Source of the DNA: Silene conica
Lineage: Eukaryota; Streptophyta; Magnoliopsida; Caryophyllales; Caryophyllaceae
Assembly (NCBI GenBank): GCA_029255685.2
Contig: CM055312.2
Coordinates: 50,688,202-50,752,201 of the forward strand
Length of the DNA: 64,000 bases
Direction: 5' to 3'
A model generated the notes under the pieces. That model saw only the letters and a program-made list of their open reading frames with translations. It did not search any database and was not told the DNA's origin. Shown in pieces: positions 50,589 to 62,726 of the stretch (position 1 is the first letter of the stretch; every line of letters starts with the position of its first letter). Made by a program: the position numbers and the translations under genes.

Positions 50589-51010
50589 TTATAAGAAAGG
50601 AATTTGCACATTTAAAGTATGAATGACATCCTTAAACTTATCGAAGGATACCTGTTCTTTCGTGGGCACGAGTCGCTCCGGATACGGAGGTGGAGTTGAG
50701 CTCTCAGCGTTTGCAGCTCTCCTTAGGAATCTTGGGAAATTTTCTCTTTGGAAAAGGAACTCCCTCAAGTTCTCGGGCATTTCTGGTCGAAAAGTTTCTG
50801 CCTCCTCAGGTATTGTGGTCGGTCGACCACTGTTTTCAGTCGATCGACCACTCTCTGCAGTTCCAGTAGCCACTGGAATCTCGATTTCGGTCGACCGACT
50901 GACATCAGTGGTCGGTCGACCAGTTTCACTGCTGACCGATTTCTTTTTTTCTGCTTTTCCTTCTCTACAGCCTTGGGACCATCAATTTTTGCCCCACTCC
51001 TCAACATGAT
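50589..51010 (-). pseudogene. Element B gag C-terminal region with motif cluster
   Basis: The LRSGAKIDGPKAVEKEK stretch is the equivalent of the LRKGRTLDTP block of element A gag. A cluster of GTCGACCGACC motifs (50,817-50,940) lies within the coding linker, giving repeated Asp/Gly-Arg-Pro words. Confidence 0.6.
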
Positions 51011-51155
51011 GATATTAAGGGTCTGTTTTTTTTTTTTTTTTTTTTTTGTAACACCCTAATAGTATAAGAGGAAATTTGTGTCACATCGGTAGAATGTGAG
51101 GCTTGTGATATGTTTATAATAACATCCACCCACCACTCAGTAACAAGGCCTTGTG

Positions 51156-51485
51156 ACAACTGATCATATATTTGAGGAGTGTCAGTTTACCAAACTGGTG
51201 AAGCTGAGATTACAGAATTGGTTTGGGATGCAATTTCCACCAGTGACAGATATGGGTACAGGAATCAGAACATCAAAGTTGTGGAAAGTTCAAATGGCTG
51301 TTTATAATGCTTTTCAGTATCATATTTGGAGACAAAGAAATGAAGCTCGGATACATGCATATATCCAAAGACCAGATAATGTGGTTGACAATATTGCTAA
51401 GGAGATGAAGAGTAGGCTGCAAAGGAAAATTGAGGAGTCTAATGATCAAAATTGTATTGAGTGGTTTCAAAAATATTATCCTTGA
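51156..51485 (+). pseudogene. LINE ORF2 C-terminal fragment
   Basis: The frame reads DHIFEECQFTKLVKLRLQNW and then YHIWRQRNEARIH, matching the zinc-binding C-terminal region of plant L1 reverse transcriptases (pattern DHLFxxC...WxxRN). It stays open to a stop at 51,485. Endonuclease and reverse transcriptase are missing because of 5' truncation, so it cannot function. Confidence 0.8.
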
Positions 51486-51572
51486 TGTATTGCCAGTAAG
51501 GGGGCTCGAACCCTTACCCCTCTTGTAACTTTGTCTATGATATAATATATACTCACATTTCACCAAAAAAAA
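51156..51572 (+). mobile_element. 5'-truncated LINE (L1-type) 3' end
   Basis: About 417 bp ending in a short A-run (TTCACCAAAAAAAAAA) and flanked by a 14-bp duplication AACAAGGCCTTGTG (51,142-51,155 and 51,573-51,586). Target-primed insertion with 5' truncation explains this structure. Only the C-terminal end of ORF2 is included. Confidence 0.9.
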
Positions 51573-51656
51573 AACAAGGCCTTGTGCTTTTGGGCTCAAG
51601 TGAGGACAAATAATGGGCCCAAAGGCTTACCTCCCATCTCATTAGGGGTGTGTTAC

Positions 51657-52045
51657 GACCGTGGTGGGTTGGGTTGTTAGATTTTTCAGGTCGGGTTGAT
51701 ACGGAAATTGACCCGGTGTCCTCGTGGCACTTTTGCTCGCGAGTTGAGCAATTTGGGTCTCTAACATCTTCATTCTCACTTCCGTAGCTTGGGATTCCTT
51801 CTGAACCATCCCCATCAAGCTTTGTATCATGGCATCAGTACTTTGGGGCTGGTTTTGTTGTTGTTGTGGGATGAAAGGTTGTTTGGAATTGTTGTTTATG
51901 AGGGGGAATGTAGCTTTGGGATTGTTGTGGTGGTGGTGGTTGTGGGTTTTGGACATTTTGGCTAGTCCACCTAAAGTTGGGGTGGACATTGGTAGGGTCG
52001 TAGAAGTTGTTTTACCAGTAATGTTGATGATACCCGTCGTTGTGG
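51657..52045 (-). pseudogene. Element B gag remnant next to the 5' LTR
   Basis: A Gln/Pro/Asn-rich coding remnant, then SLMGMVQKESQATEVRMKML, a coiled segment equivalent to the one in element A gag. It lies directly beside the LTR, so the leader and first part of gag are not present here. Confidence 0.6.
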
Positions 52046-52537
52046 GTATCAAAAATAAGATTTATAATTCCTAGCTTTAACAATAGATAGTGAAAGTCAG
52101 GGTCGAACCACAAGGAGGCTGGGAGTGTTTATTGTTTTAGGTCTAAGTCTTAAGGTAACAAATTGGGGGTTTTGATTGTTGATGATTGTCACTACTAAGT
52201 CTAATAAATAAAAGCAAGACAAAACTAAAATAAAGATGTGGATAAAAACTATGATAAAAAGATGTTAGGATGATCGGTTCGTATTAGCTACGATGAGATA
52301 TAGTCTAGGTCAACATGTATTGTAGTCGCGTAAGGGGTATAACAAATCCTTTCGGTCTATGTTATCTAATAGCTCCTTTCGGCCTATGTTATTAGTTCCT
52401 AGGTCTGACGAATATTGGGTGTCAACAATAAGGGTGATTCCTAAAGTCTAGGTCACATACCTTTCAGTCTTAGTAACCTAGTTGTCTTAAAACGTTAACT
52501 AATTCCCTTCCCTTATCTTTCAATCTCGGGTTAGTCA
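52046..52537 (-). repeat. Element B 5' LTR, visible part
   Basis: From about 52,046 it carries the 'gaaagtcagggtcgaacc' phrase typical of Athila LTR ends and matches 14,001-14,049 and 27,090-27,290. It is interrupted by element E at 52,538. The exact left end is uncertain because of a palindrome at 52,028-52,051. Confidence 0.65.
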
Positions 52538-53767
52538 TGTTGGGAAATGTGTCCTCAACAATAGTGCGATCACGTAACTAAATCTCATGACGAGAATGCG
52601 CAAGGGATGATACGAAATTATATAAGTCAACTGACCAACATTAATCGGTAATAATTGGCTAGCTAGAGTTTGACATTACTGTCGTATGACGGTGGTGGTC
52701 AGTTTGATCCCTTTAGGTCACACCTATAGGACAATTCCCTTAATTGATAAAGTGATCAAATGTATGTTGATACGATTTGGTCATATTCCTTAAACTCGTA
52801 TACCGAGAAATCAGAGGTTAAATCTTATTGTAAGATTTATGTTTAAAATTGAAACGTGTCAATTGTTAAACAATAAACGATATTTTATAATATCTTAATT
52901 AGAATGAATTGGGCTATAATTAATACAAAGGTTGTAAATCGTATTGACGATAAATTATCATTTTATATTTGTAATTTCGAATTACTTGTCAATTGATAAA
53001 TATGATTTATTTAAATATACAATATTTATATGATAAATATTTATATTAAGATAATTGTATTTTATTACCTAAAGACATATAAGATGTCACATAATATACA
53101 ATCTTACATTTGACAATTTTATAAAATGAGATCAATATTATGCTTAAGTTAGGCGGCTAAATGGGTGTGGTTGTGGGTGATTATTGTGTATTAAACACAC
53201 CTTAATCATTATGTTTAAACATATATCTTGGAAACACAATCTAGGCCACCCTAAGTTGCATGGGTTAGAGAACTTGTCTCCCCTTTGTAGCTCCCCATAC
53301 CCGGCCTCCCACTAACCTAAGCAACACCATTTAAAATGTTGTTGCATGCTCACAACTCATTCTACTGCTTGCATAATTTTATAAGTGTGAGAAAAACTAA
53401 GAAAATCCTCTACATATTATTATAAGATAATAACAATACTAATTATATAATAGATATAAGATTAGTATAATAAGTTCATATATTAGAACTTATATTGTTT
53501 AAGGAAAATCCGTTTCTTGTACTAGCATACTCGAGATTTCGGATCATTTGAGGGTTGTCTTGGTGCATCACAAAAGAGGTGTTCTTGTTGAATACTTGGA
53601 GGATCATCCTAGCTTTACATTCGGACCGTGTGTAAGGGTTCGAAATCTCCCCTATTTCCGCATAAATTTAGCATGCATAAGATCTAAAGTTTGTTTAATT
53701 AAAATGTTAATTAAATTTATGTTAGTATGACTAAAAGTATTAGATTATGAGATAACTAAACCCAACA
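52538..53767 (+). repeat. Element E 5' LTR
   Basis: 1,230 bp with perfect inverted ends. It is a diverged relative of LTR J and the F LTRs. Confidence 0.9.
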
Positions 53768-55690
53768 ATTGGTAACAGAGGAACTAGGTTGTTTGCATGC
53801 TTTCCGTTTACGTTTTTACGGAGTTATTAGGATAACAAAATAAAATTTGGAATTTCGTTTAATATATGATATGGCCGAAATTATTTAAGCATGAATACCT
53901 AATGTTTCTAAAATGTTTTTAGAATATTTGGAATATATTTTGCATATATATTGTTCTTTGGTATATTTATTTTCGGTTTTATTAGTTTTTAATGGTTAAA
54001 AATTTTTTATTTTAGGAAAAATCGTTAAAATCATCTTTTGGCCGAGATTTTTTTCAGTATGTATTCACATGTATATCGTATGTTATGAATATGAATTTTC
54101 GTAAATTATGAACTTATAATACATGGGATATGAATTTTAAATGTTAAAATCCAATAAGATGAACAAAAATGGGTTTGTATAGTTATATTTGGAATTTGAC
54201 TATAAAAATTTATGAGTATGTCACATGCAATATTTAAAATTAATGCTAAATTTTCCAGAAATTTATCTCATATATTGCATTATTATAGATTTTTAATGTA
54301 AAAATCGGGTAATTAGTGACATTATTTCGACTTTAATAGTTTAAGTTGGAATTTGGCCATAAAAATTTAAAACGATGTCATATATATTATTTCCAGCATG
54401 TATAAAAATTTCGAGATTTTTATCTAATTTTATGCTTGAGAAATAATTTTAAAGGTTAAAATTGTACGATATATGACGAAAATCGTTAAAATTTGCAATA
54501 TTTGTTAAAATGGCCGGAAAATTTAACCCATTTTAGTAATATATGATATTTTCATCACCATAATTTTCTTGGGAGCCAAAAGTTTCTGTTTTTATTTTAT
54601 TTTAATTTGTTGAAAAGTTGCATTTAAAATTGAATAATAAGAGTCATATTTATTGAAATTTCGGCTAATTGGGCAGTGTGTAATTTGTTTTTATGTCCAT
54701 TTTATGTTCTTAAAGTGTTTTGGAACGTGTAAAAATATTATTAGTATTTTATTTGCATTTATGGAGCTAATTATTGAATTTTCCGACTTAAAATGCTCGT
54801 TTTACGTATTATTTTCGAAATAAATATTAAAACCGTATAAATACTAATATTTTAAAGTTCTGAAATTTTAAGAACATTCTAGAATTTTCAAAATTTGAAT
54901 TTTGAAATTTTTGAAATTTTTATGACTCTTTTTTATTTTTATATTATTTTTCCCGCAAAACCGAGTAATACCGAACAATATTATTATAATAAGTTAAATC
55001 ATGTTCAAAGTTTGAGTAAGACTAAATTTTGAAACCTAAAAGAGTTGGGATGATTAACTTAAGAGTGAATTCTGATTCACATTATGCATAGTGTTGTTAA
55101 ACGTTAAAACACGCAATTCCATAAAACCGAGGTATACGATAACTATTTATATAACTGATATTTAATAGGACGATTTGGCTTAGGGTTTGCATGATAGTTC
55201 ATATATTAATAAGCATTGCATATTTTATTATGAATGTCATGATTTATTTACGTAATTTTGGAAATTATGTAATTTACTTAGTATGACCTTAGTTTTTAAA
55301 TCGGTATTTCCCGTAATGTAAGGGGTTACCGATTCGGTTGTAATTTTGTGATCTCGTATCACCCAATTGTAATTTATTTCTATTTTATAATGTATAAAGT
55401 AGACTAGAAAAGTTGTAATTTTTTGTAAATTCCGGAGAGCCTTGAAGACGGTGCCATTCGGAAAGGAGTTCCGACGAAGACGGTGTTTAGCTCGAAGTGC
55501 GTGCCTCGTGAAGTTCAAGGGACCAAAGGAGTTGGTTTCCGAATTTGTACTTTTATTATTTCTTTTCTAGGAAAGGCCATACTAGGGTTTATTTTTATGC
55601 TTTTATTTTGCTTTTTATATGTTTGCATGCATAGCCAAATCGTCATATATCGTCTCATGCATTTTTCGATTTAATCTACCTAGTCATATT
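52538..55690 (+). mobile_element. Element E: Copia-type element, 5' LTR and leader (interrupted by F)
   Basis: The LTR 52,538-53,767 (1,230 bp, TGTTGGG/CCCAACA) is followed by a primer site TTGGTAACAGAG (53,769-53,780) and 1.9 kb of leader that matches the leader of element F read in the opposite direction. It stops where element F is inserted; the remainder would lie beyond the window. No gene is present in this part. The sequence next to its left end is AGTCA. Confidence 0.88.
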
Positions 55691-56969
55691 TGTTTGGTTT
55701 TACTAGTTGCTCATAAACTAATTTAGTCATACTAATAAACCTTTTAATTAACCTTTAATTAACAAGATAATAAACTCGTTTATTATGATCTTATGCATGC
55801 TAATAAAATGCGGAAAGAGGAGAAAACCGTGTTCTTACACTCGGTCCAAATATTGCAAGGATGATCCTCCGAGTACCCAATATAGAATACCTCCTCCGGA
55901 TGCACCAAGACAAGCCCTTAATATCCGAAATCTTGAACGAGCTAGCACAAAATCGGATTCTCCTTAAACTTATTCTAATCACTCTTATTAGAATATATAA
56001 TACAAATACTACTTACTAGTATGTTAATATTATCTTTATAATATATTTTAGAGGTAGAAAAATAATCTCTCTTCCTTGTTATTTTTCGGCTAACACTAGA
56101 ATGAAATGGGTATTCATGGAGCTTATATATCTCACTAACCCTAAACTTAAATTAACCTATTAATTTAAGGAGTGTTGTGGGTTGTTGTGTGTGGCCGGGC
56201 ATGGGAGAGATCAAAAGGGAACAACAACACTTTCCCATGTAAAATAGGGTGGCTCAAGGTAACACCCTAATTAAAGTTAAGTAAACTTTAATCATTATGT
56301 TGTGTTAATTAAATAACACTCAACATGCTCTTAACCCACATAAAACCGGCACACACATACACTAATATGGACCTATTTTACATTTTTATCAACATTACAA
56401 TTTTATGTCATGTGACATCCAATATGTCATAAAATAACAATTGTTTTAATTTAATCATACATATTTATCAAATAAATATTATTCATAAATTAATAAATCT
56501 CATTTATCAAGTTGACAAGTAATTCGAAATCACTAGATGTAAAATGGTCACTTATAATAATCGTCAATACGATTTACAACCTTTGTATTAATTTTAACCC
56601 AATTCATTCTAATTACGATATCTTAAAATATCGTTTAATGTTTAACAATTGACACGTTTCAATTTTAAACATAAATCTTACATTAAGATTTAACCTCTAA
56701 TTTCTCGATATTCGAGTTTAAGGAATATGATCAAATCGTATCAATATACATTTGATCATTTTATCAATTAAGGGAATTGTCCTAAAGGTGTGACCTAAAG
56801 GGATCAACTGACCACCACCGTCATACGACAGTAATGTCAAACTCTAGCTAGCCAATCATTACCGATTAATGTTGGTCAGTTGACTAATAATTCGTATCAT
56901 CCCTTGCGCATTCTTGTTATGAGATTTAATTACGTGATCGCACTATTGTTGAGGACACATTTCCCAACA
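55691..56969 (-). repeat. Element F 3' LTR
   Basis: 1,279 bp, plus-strand start TGTTTGGTTTTAC and end TTTCCCAACA. A minus-strand TATA candidate TATATAAGC lies at 56,121-56,129. Confidence 0.93.
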
Positions 56970-59360
56970 ATCTCCCACTTGTCCTCGACAAGTGTGCGTC
57001 ACCAATTCTCTTGTCCTATTACAATCTCCCACTCAATGCAAGATGTCTCTCTCTGGTCGTTCTTGCATTTGATCATATCATGAATGGTTTCCTCGATCTG
57101 GAGAATAACTGTCTGACCGGAATTATCTACCATAGATACCTTCCGAGCGTGGCCACGCATTTCCAGTTATCTTCTCCTCGAGTGGCCCTGAGATTTGAAC
57201 AACCCTGACAAGGGGTGGACAATTTCTATCGCACTACTTCCTTCAACTAGTCACAGTTAGTCACAACCCAAAACAATCCCATTTGACTCCAGTTACGAAA
57301 AGTCGTAGAGAATGGATCAAAGTTATGCCTAAACTGTACCATCTTGGGAGAGTAGTCTTTAGTCAAAGAATTGACTCACAAGAATACTATAGCAGCTCTC
57401 GCCACGACCCGGCTATAAAATTTCCAGAACTCTATAAGCGGTCACATTGCCCGACAGAGTGTCTCTTACAGTCTGCCTATGTGATCGACTAGTCATCACG
57501 TATGACTCTATGGCACTTGAACTTGCCATCAATCGCCTCACACTCTAGTCGCTTCGAGATGTCACCTCATATAAGCGGCTAGGGACCATACTAAGTCAAT
57601 CCAGTTCACTTATGGGGTTCAATATTGTCTCATACAACCCATTTGGATTCTGACAAAGTATCTTTTACTTCGAGTTATTTATAACTCAAATGATGTTGTC
57701 ATGCAACAATAGTCAACACTATTACATTGCATTTTGATGCACAATCATCTGTTTGTATTAGTGTTTTGCGAATAACCTTTATTTATAATAGCAAAACTTA
57801 CAACTTTTGGTCTCCTTTATTCTCATATTATCCCTTATAACATGATTCTATTTGAGTACATATCTAGAACTCTTTCTAGATTTTGAGTTTCCTTTCCGGA
57901 GGAAAGCTCCCACTGTTATCTTATAACTTGTGACGTATCGATATACTGGAGGGATTAAAATCACTCTCTATAGTCACTTATGTACTGAAATCTATATTGT
58001 AGTTTATTAGTGATTTCATCACTTTTACAATTTTCAAACATCTTGGCTAATTTGATAATGGTTTTATTCATCTTTATGAATAACGTATCCAACCATTTTA
58101 AATTCTAATGGGCGACCTTTTATTATCCATATAATAAACCTTCCCGATACTCCATCATCATATGATATAAGGAATTTTATCATCTAGAATTGAAAACCTC
58201 TTATTCTTTACACCTTAAAGAATCACCCATTCTCTCTAAATGGTAGGCTTAATCCTTTTATGAAAATCGCTCCCACTAAAATCAATATCTTTCGATATCT
58301 TAAATGAACCTTTCATTTCTCGCATGTTAAACTATTACTCGAATCATTATTACTATCACTATCCCTATAGTGATCTACTTCCATTCAATCATTCATTACC
58401 TTCTTATCATGTCTTCGTTTCCTCGAGACGAAAATGGTAATTACTACATAGGAACCGTTTTCCTACCGATGATTTCATACGGGGTTTCAAGTTTCCTCTC
58501 TATGAAACAATGAACACAAAGAACCTTTCTCCGAGTGTCCTCCCGTAGTTTCTTCAAATCACTTAGGGCTTTGTTTCCTCTTTATGAAACAATGAACACA
58601 AAGAACATTTCTTCGAGTGTCCTCCCGTAGTTTCTTCAAATCACTTAGGGTTCTTCTTAAGACTCCCAAGTGAGAATCTTCTCTAAGATCCGTCCTTTAT
58701 TTATATCATTGGTTTGTGAGCGAAACATTTTCTCCCACTCTATCCTTCTAACAATAACCTTTACTTGTTTAAGGATAGCTATTTCGATCAACCAATGTAT
58801 TTGAATGTTTGAAGTTTGATAGGTGTAATGAATACATTCTCATTTTCACTTAAAATGAAAATCTTATAATGAACTGATATAGTCACATTTTGATTGAATC
58901 TATCTCATGGGGTGTAGTTCTCCGTTTTAATCAACTCTTTGATTCTCTTAAACTTGATCGTATCAATATTAAATTTCTATCATTCATGTTTAAACAAGGC
59001 TTGCAATTTATTTGAGAAATCAAAACATTGATTAAGAACAAAAGTAGTGACTCGGGTTGAAAACCAAGTCACTAATATCCAAAATTACAACCATTGTTTT
59101 AGGATTTTAATCCTTGTCTTACAAGAAAATTAAATTGTTCCATAAATAAATGCAAAATATGAAAGAAGACGATATGAAAATTAGAGCCTAGCTCTTCAAG
59201 TCTTCGATCAATTGGATGCTACCGGAGCCATCCAAGTAAGGAACTTCAAGCTTCCTTGTCCTTGCCCTTATCATTATTCGGGGGCGCCCCTTTAAAACAT
59301 TTAAAAAGGGTAAATATCAACACATTTGTATCACTATACATAAGTTGATAAACACATGAA
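56970..59360 (-). other. Element F 3' non-coding region
   Basis: 2.4 kb without any long minus-strand frame and with no recognisable pol remnant. It contains a direct duplication of 78 bp (58,491-58,568 and 58,573-58,650). Confidence 0.75.
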
Positions 59361-60269
59361 TTATACGCGAGAATTATTACCTACGGCGGTTGCCTTCCCA
59401 TTTTTGAGATCGCTTAAGTATTTGGGGCAATTTCGCTTCCAATGACCGATCCTCGTGCAATAATGGCACTTGTCTTGCTCTTTAGAAGACGAGGTGGAAG
59501 CGCCTTTCGAAAAGGTCTTTTCTTTGGTCGCCTTGGGCTTGAACGTTTTCTTGCCCTTGCCTTTTGAGGCATTCCTCTTGAAGCTCGTTTTCCCTTTCTT
59601 TTCGATGTTCAAAACATCTTTGGTGGAACTTTCATGAAGTCCCATGTCCCTTTCGGCTTGGACTAGCATCTTATGCAACTCGTCTAACGAGGTCTCTTGG
59701 TTTCGCATATTGAAATTCACCCGGAATTGAGCATACGCCTTAACCTTATTGAGCGAGTGAAGAACTCGGTCAATGATAAGAGAGTCGGGAACATCAACAT
59801 TTTGAGCTTTTAGAGTCTCCGCGAGCTCAACTAGTTTGAGAACATGAGGGCTTATCTTTTGCCCTTCCTTGAAAGTTATGTCAAAGAAGGCGGAAGCCGC
59901 CTCGTATTGAATCACCCTTGGAGTTTGCGAAAACATGGTCGCAAGCTTGGTGTATATTTCATACGATGTGGTCAACTTAATCATACTCCTTTGGAGATCC
60001 GGCTCCATGGAGAAGATGAGCACATTTTTAAGAGCGGAGGACTCTTTCATGTAGGCTTCATAGGCCTCACGAGTTTGGACCGACGAACGAGCGGTCGGAG
60101 CGGGAGGAGCGGCTTCGGATAGGTAACGACTCTTATCGTCACCTTGAGCGGCCAAAAGCAATTGCGCATCCCAATCCTTAAAATTGGAACCATGCTTATC
60201 GAGTTTGCAACGATCCATAAAGGATCGAAGCCATGATACGTTAGTGAGAGGTGGAGCGTTGGTTGCCAT
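59361..60269 (-). CDS. gag: Element F gag protein (UBN2-type)
   Basis: An open frame of 302 codons starting MATNAPPLTNVSWLRSFMDR. A Copia gag (UBN2/DUF4219-like) domain covers about residues 25-215, with FKDWDAQLLLAAQGDDKSRY near the start and YEAASAFFDITFKEGQKIS in the middle. A Lys-rich basic stretch follows (residues about 225-260), then a zinc knuckle CHYCTRIGHWKRNC near residues 265-280. It would form the particle and bind RNA. The frame ends soon after the knuckle instead of continuing into protease. Copia elements in plants are known to make a separate spliced short gag RNA, so a gag-only unit is understandable. The start is chosen as the first methionine with upstream stops. Confidence 0.92.
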   Translation of the reverse strand: MATNAPPLTNVSWLRSFMDRCKLDKHGSNFKDWDAQLLLAAQGDDKSRYLSEAAPPAPTARSSVQTREAYEAYMKESSALKNVLIFSMEPDLQRSMIKLTTSYEIYTKLATMFSQTPRVIQYEAASAFFDITFKEGQKISPHVLKLVELAETLKAQNVDVPDSLIIDRVLHSLNKVKAYAQFRVNFNMRNQETSLDELHKMLVQAERDMGLHESSTKDVLNIEKKGKTSFKRNASKGKGKKTFKPKATKEKTFSKGASTSSSKEQDKCHYCTRIGHWKRNCPKYLSDLKNGKATAVGNNSRV

Positions 60270-62726
60270 AGTCGATGTTGAAAATTAAACTACAATAATA
60301 AAAGGAAAACAACATCATTTTAAATTCATAATTTAAACTAAAAACTTGAAGTTTAGTTATATATATTTACTTAATGATCTCTTACCCAATTAAGTAAACA
60401 ATCCCGAGACCCAAACCCATACTAATTCGGGCACGGTGTAGCCGATTCAACCCATATTAGTATAATTTGGTGGATTAACTCTTTAATCGGTTCTACTCTT
60501 AGAACTCTCGGTCGACAATTTTCTTAAAATTATCTTTAGCCCGAACTTATTGCAACTACGGTTACTAATACTTTCGTTGAGATCAACCAAATTTCAAGGT
60601 GTAATCTTATTACCCCACTTACCCAACGTGACAATTTTAGTACCCCGGTGTAGCCGAGCCTACGTCCTTGTGAAGAAGGGATTCATGGGTCCGTACTTTT
60701 TGGTAAGGCTAAGTCTCAATGTTTATATGTAAGAGATCTAGTCAAATTATCATCTATCTCCGTATAAGTGAACTAAGTCGGTGAATTATCGATAAAATAA
60801 AAGACTAGGTCGACTAGGTCGAAACATGCATGATACGATGTATGACGATTTGGCTATGCATGCAAACATATAAAAAGCAAAAATAAAAGCATAAATAAAC
60901 CCTAGTATGGCCTTTCCTAGAAAAGAAATAACAAAGTACAAATTCGGAAACCAACTCCTTTGGTCCCTTGAACTTCACGCGGCACGCACTTCGAGGTAAA
61001 CACCGTCTTGTCGGAACTCCTTTCCGAATGGCACCGTCTTCAAGGAACTCCGGATTTTACAAATATTACAACTTTTCTAGTCTACTTTATACATTATAAA
61101 ATAGAAATAAATTACAATTGGGTGATACGAGATCACAAAATTACAATTGAATCGGTAACCCCTTACATTACGGGAAATACCGATTTAAAAACTAGGCCAT
61201 ACTAAGTAAATTACATAATTCCCAAAATTACGTAAAATAAATCATGACATTCATAATATAAAATATGCAATGCTTATATAAATATGAATTAACATGCAAA
61301 TCCTAAGCCAAATCGTCCTATTTAAAACACTTATTTAAATAGTTATCGTAAACCTCGGTTTTTATGGAATTGCGTGTTTTAACGTTTAACAACACTATGC
61401 ATTAAATGAAACGGTTTTCATCCTTAAGTTAATCATCCTAACTCGCATAGGATTCAAAATTTAGTCTTACTCAAACTTTGAACATGAATTAACTTAATAT
61501 ATTTTAATATTGATCGGTATTACTCGGTTTTTCGGGAAAAACAATATAAAATTCAAAAGAGACATTTAAAATTTCGAAAATTCAAAATTCAAATTTTGAA
61601 AAATCCAGAATGTTCTTAAAATTTTCAGAAAGTTAAAATATTAGTATTTTATACGGTTTTATTATTATTTCGAAAATAACACGTAAAACGAGCAATTTAA
61701 GTCGGAAAATTCAATAATTAACTTCATAAATGCAAATTAAATACTAATAATTATTTTATACCTTCCAAAACCCTTTTAAGAACACAAGATGGACAGAAAA
61801 TTAAATGGCACATTGCCCCATAGCCGAAATTTTAAAGCATGCCTCCTTTTAATTTAATTTTAATTGCTACTTTTAACAAAACAAAATTAAATTAATACAA
61901 ATCAAATCTGAAACTTTAGGCACCCAAGAATATTTTCATGATGAACATATCACATATGACTAAAATGGGTTATATTTTCGGCCATTATTAACAACATTTG
62001 CAAATTTTAACGATTTACGTCATATATCATACGATTTTAACATTTAAAATTATTTCTCAAGCATAAAATAAGATAAAATTCTCGAAAATTTTATACATGC
62101 TGGAAACAATATATATGACATCGTGTTAAATTTTTATGGCCAAATTCCAACTTAAACTATTAAAGTCGAAATTATGTCACTAATTACCCGATTTTTACAC
62201 TAAAAATCTATAATATTGCAATATTTCGAGATAAATTTCTGAAAATTCAACATTAAATTTAAATATTGCATGTGACATCCTCATAAATTTTTATAGTCAA
62301 ATTCATAATATAACTATTTTAACCCATTTTTATTCATCTTTTTGCATTTTAACACTTAAAATTCATATCACACGATTTAAAGGTCTATAATTTACGAAAA
62401 ATCATATTCATATTATAGAAAATACATGTGATATCATACTGAAAAATCTCGGCCAGAAGCTTATTTTAACTATTTTTTCCCAAAATTAATCACTTTTAAC
62501 CATTAAAACGTATTAAAAACCGAAATAAAAATACCAATGATCAATATTCATGCAAAAATTATTCCAAACATTCTAAATCATATTAGAAAACAGTAGGTAT
62601 CATGCTAAAAATATTTCGTCCATATCTTATATTATACGAAAATTCAAGTTTTATTTTTGTTATCAAAATAACTCCGTAAAAACGAAACGGAAAGCATGCA
62701 AACAACCATTTTGCTCTGATACCAAT
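60270..62726 (-). other. Element F leader
   Basis: 2.46 kb between primer site and gag, unusually long, AT-rich and without a long frame. The part nearest the LTR (about 60,806-62,726) matches element E's leader in inverted orientation. Confidence 0.8.
62713..62724 (-). other. Primer-binding site of element F
   Basis: The minus strand reads TGGTATCAGAGC two bases inside the 5' LTR. The related element E has TGGTAACAGAG instead. Confidence 0.9.

Larger units (their letters stand above)
51046..51656. mobile_element. Short LTR-like or TRIM-like insertion in element B gag
   Basis: After removing the LINE and its duplication, about 180 bp remain, starting TGTAACACCCTAAT and ending ATTAGGGGTGTGTTAC, an imperfect inverted pair. 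The phrase GTGTCACATCGGTAGAATG is of the kind seen in small plant TRIM LTRs. A poly-T run abuts the left end and no clean target duplication was found. The class is unresolved. Confidence 0.4.

Noticed and set aside
51503-51513. tRNA B-box-like word suggesting a tRNA gene
   Set aside because: No A box, acceptor stem or anticodon arm can be found around it.
55785-55982. Paired 60-codon frames on both strands, repeated at 62,821-63,018
   Set aside because: They are in the LTRs of element F and exist twice only because the LTRs are identical; there is no domain.
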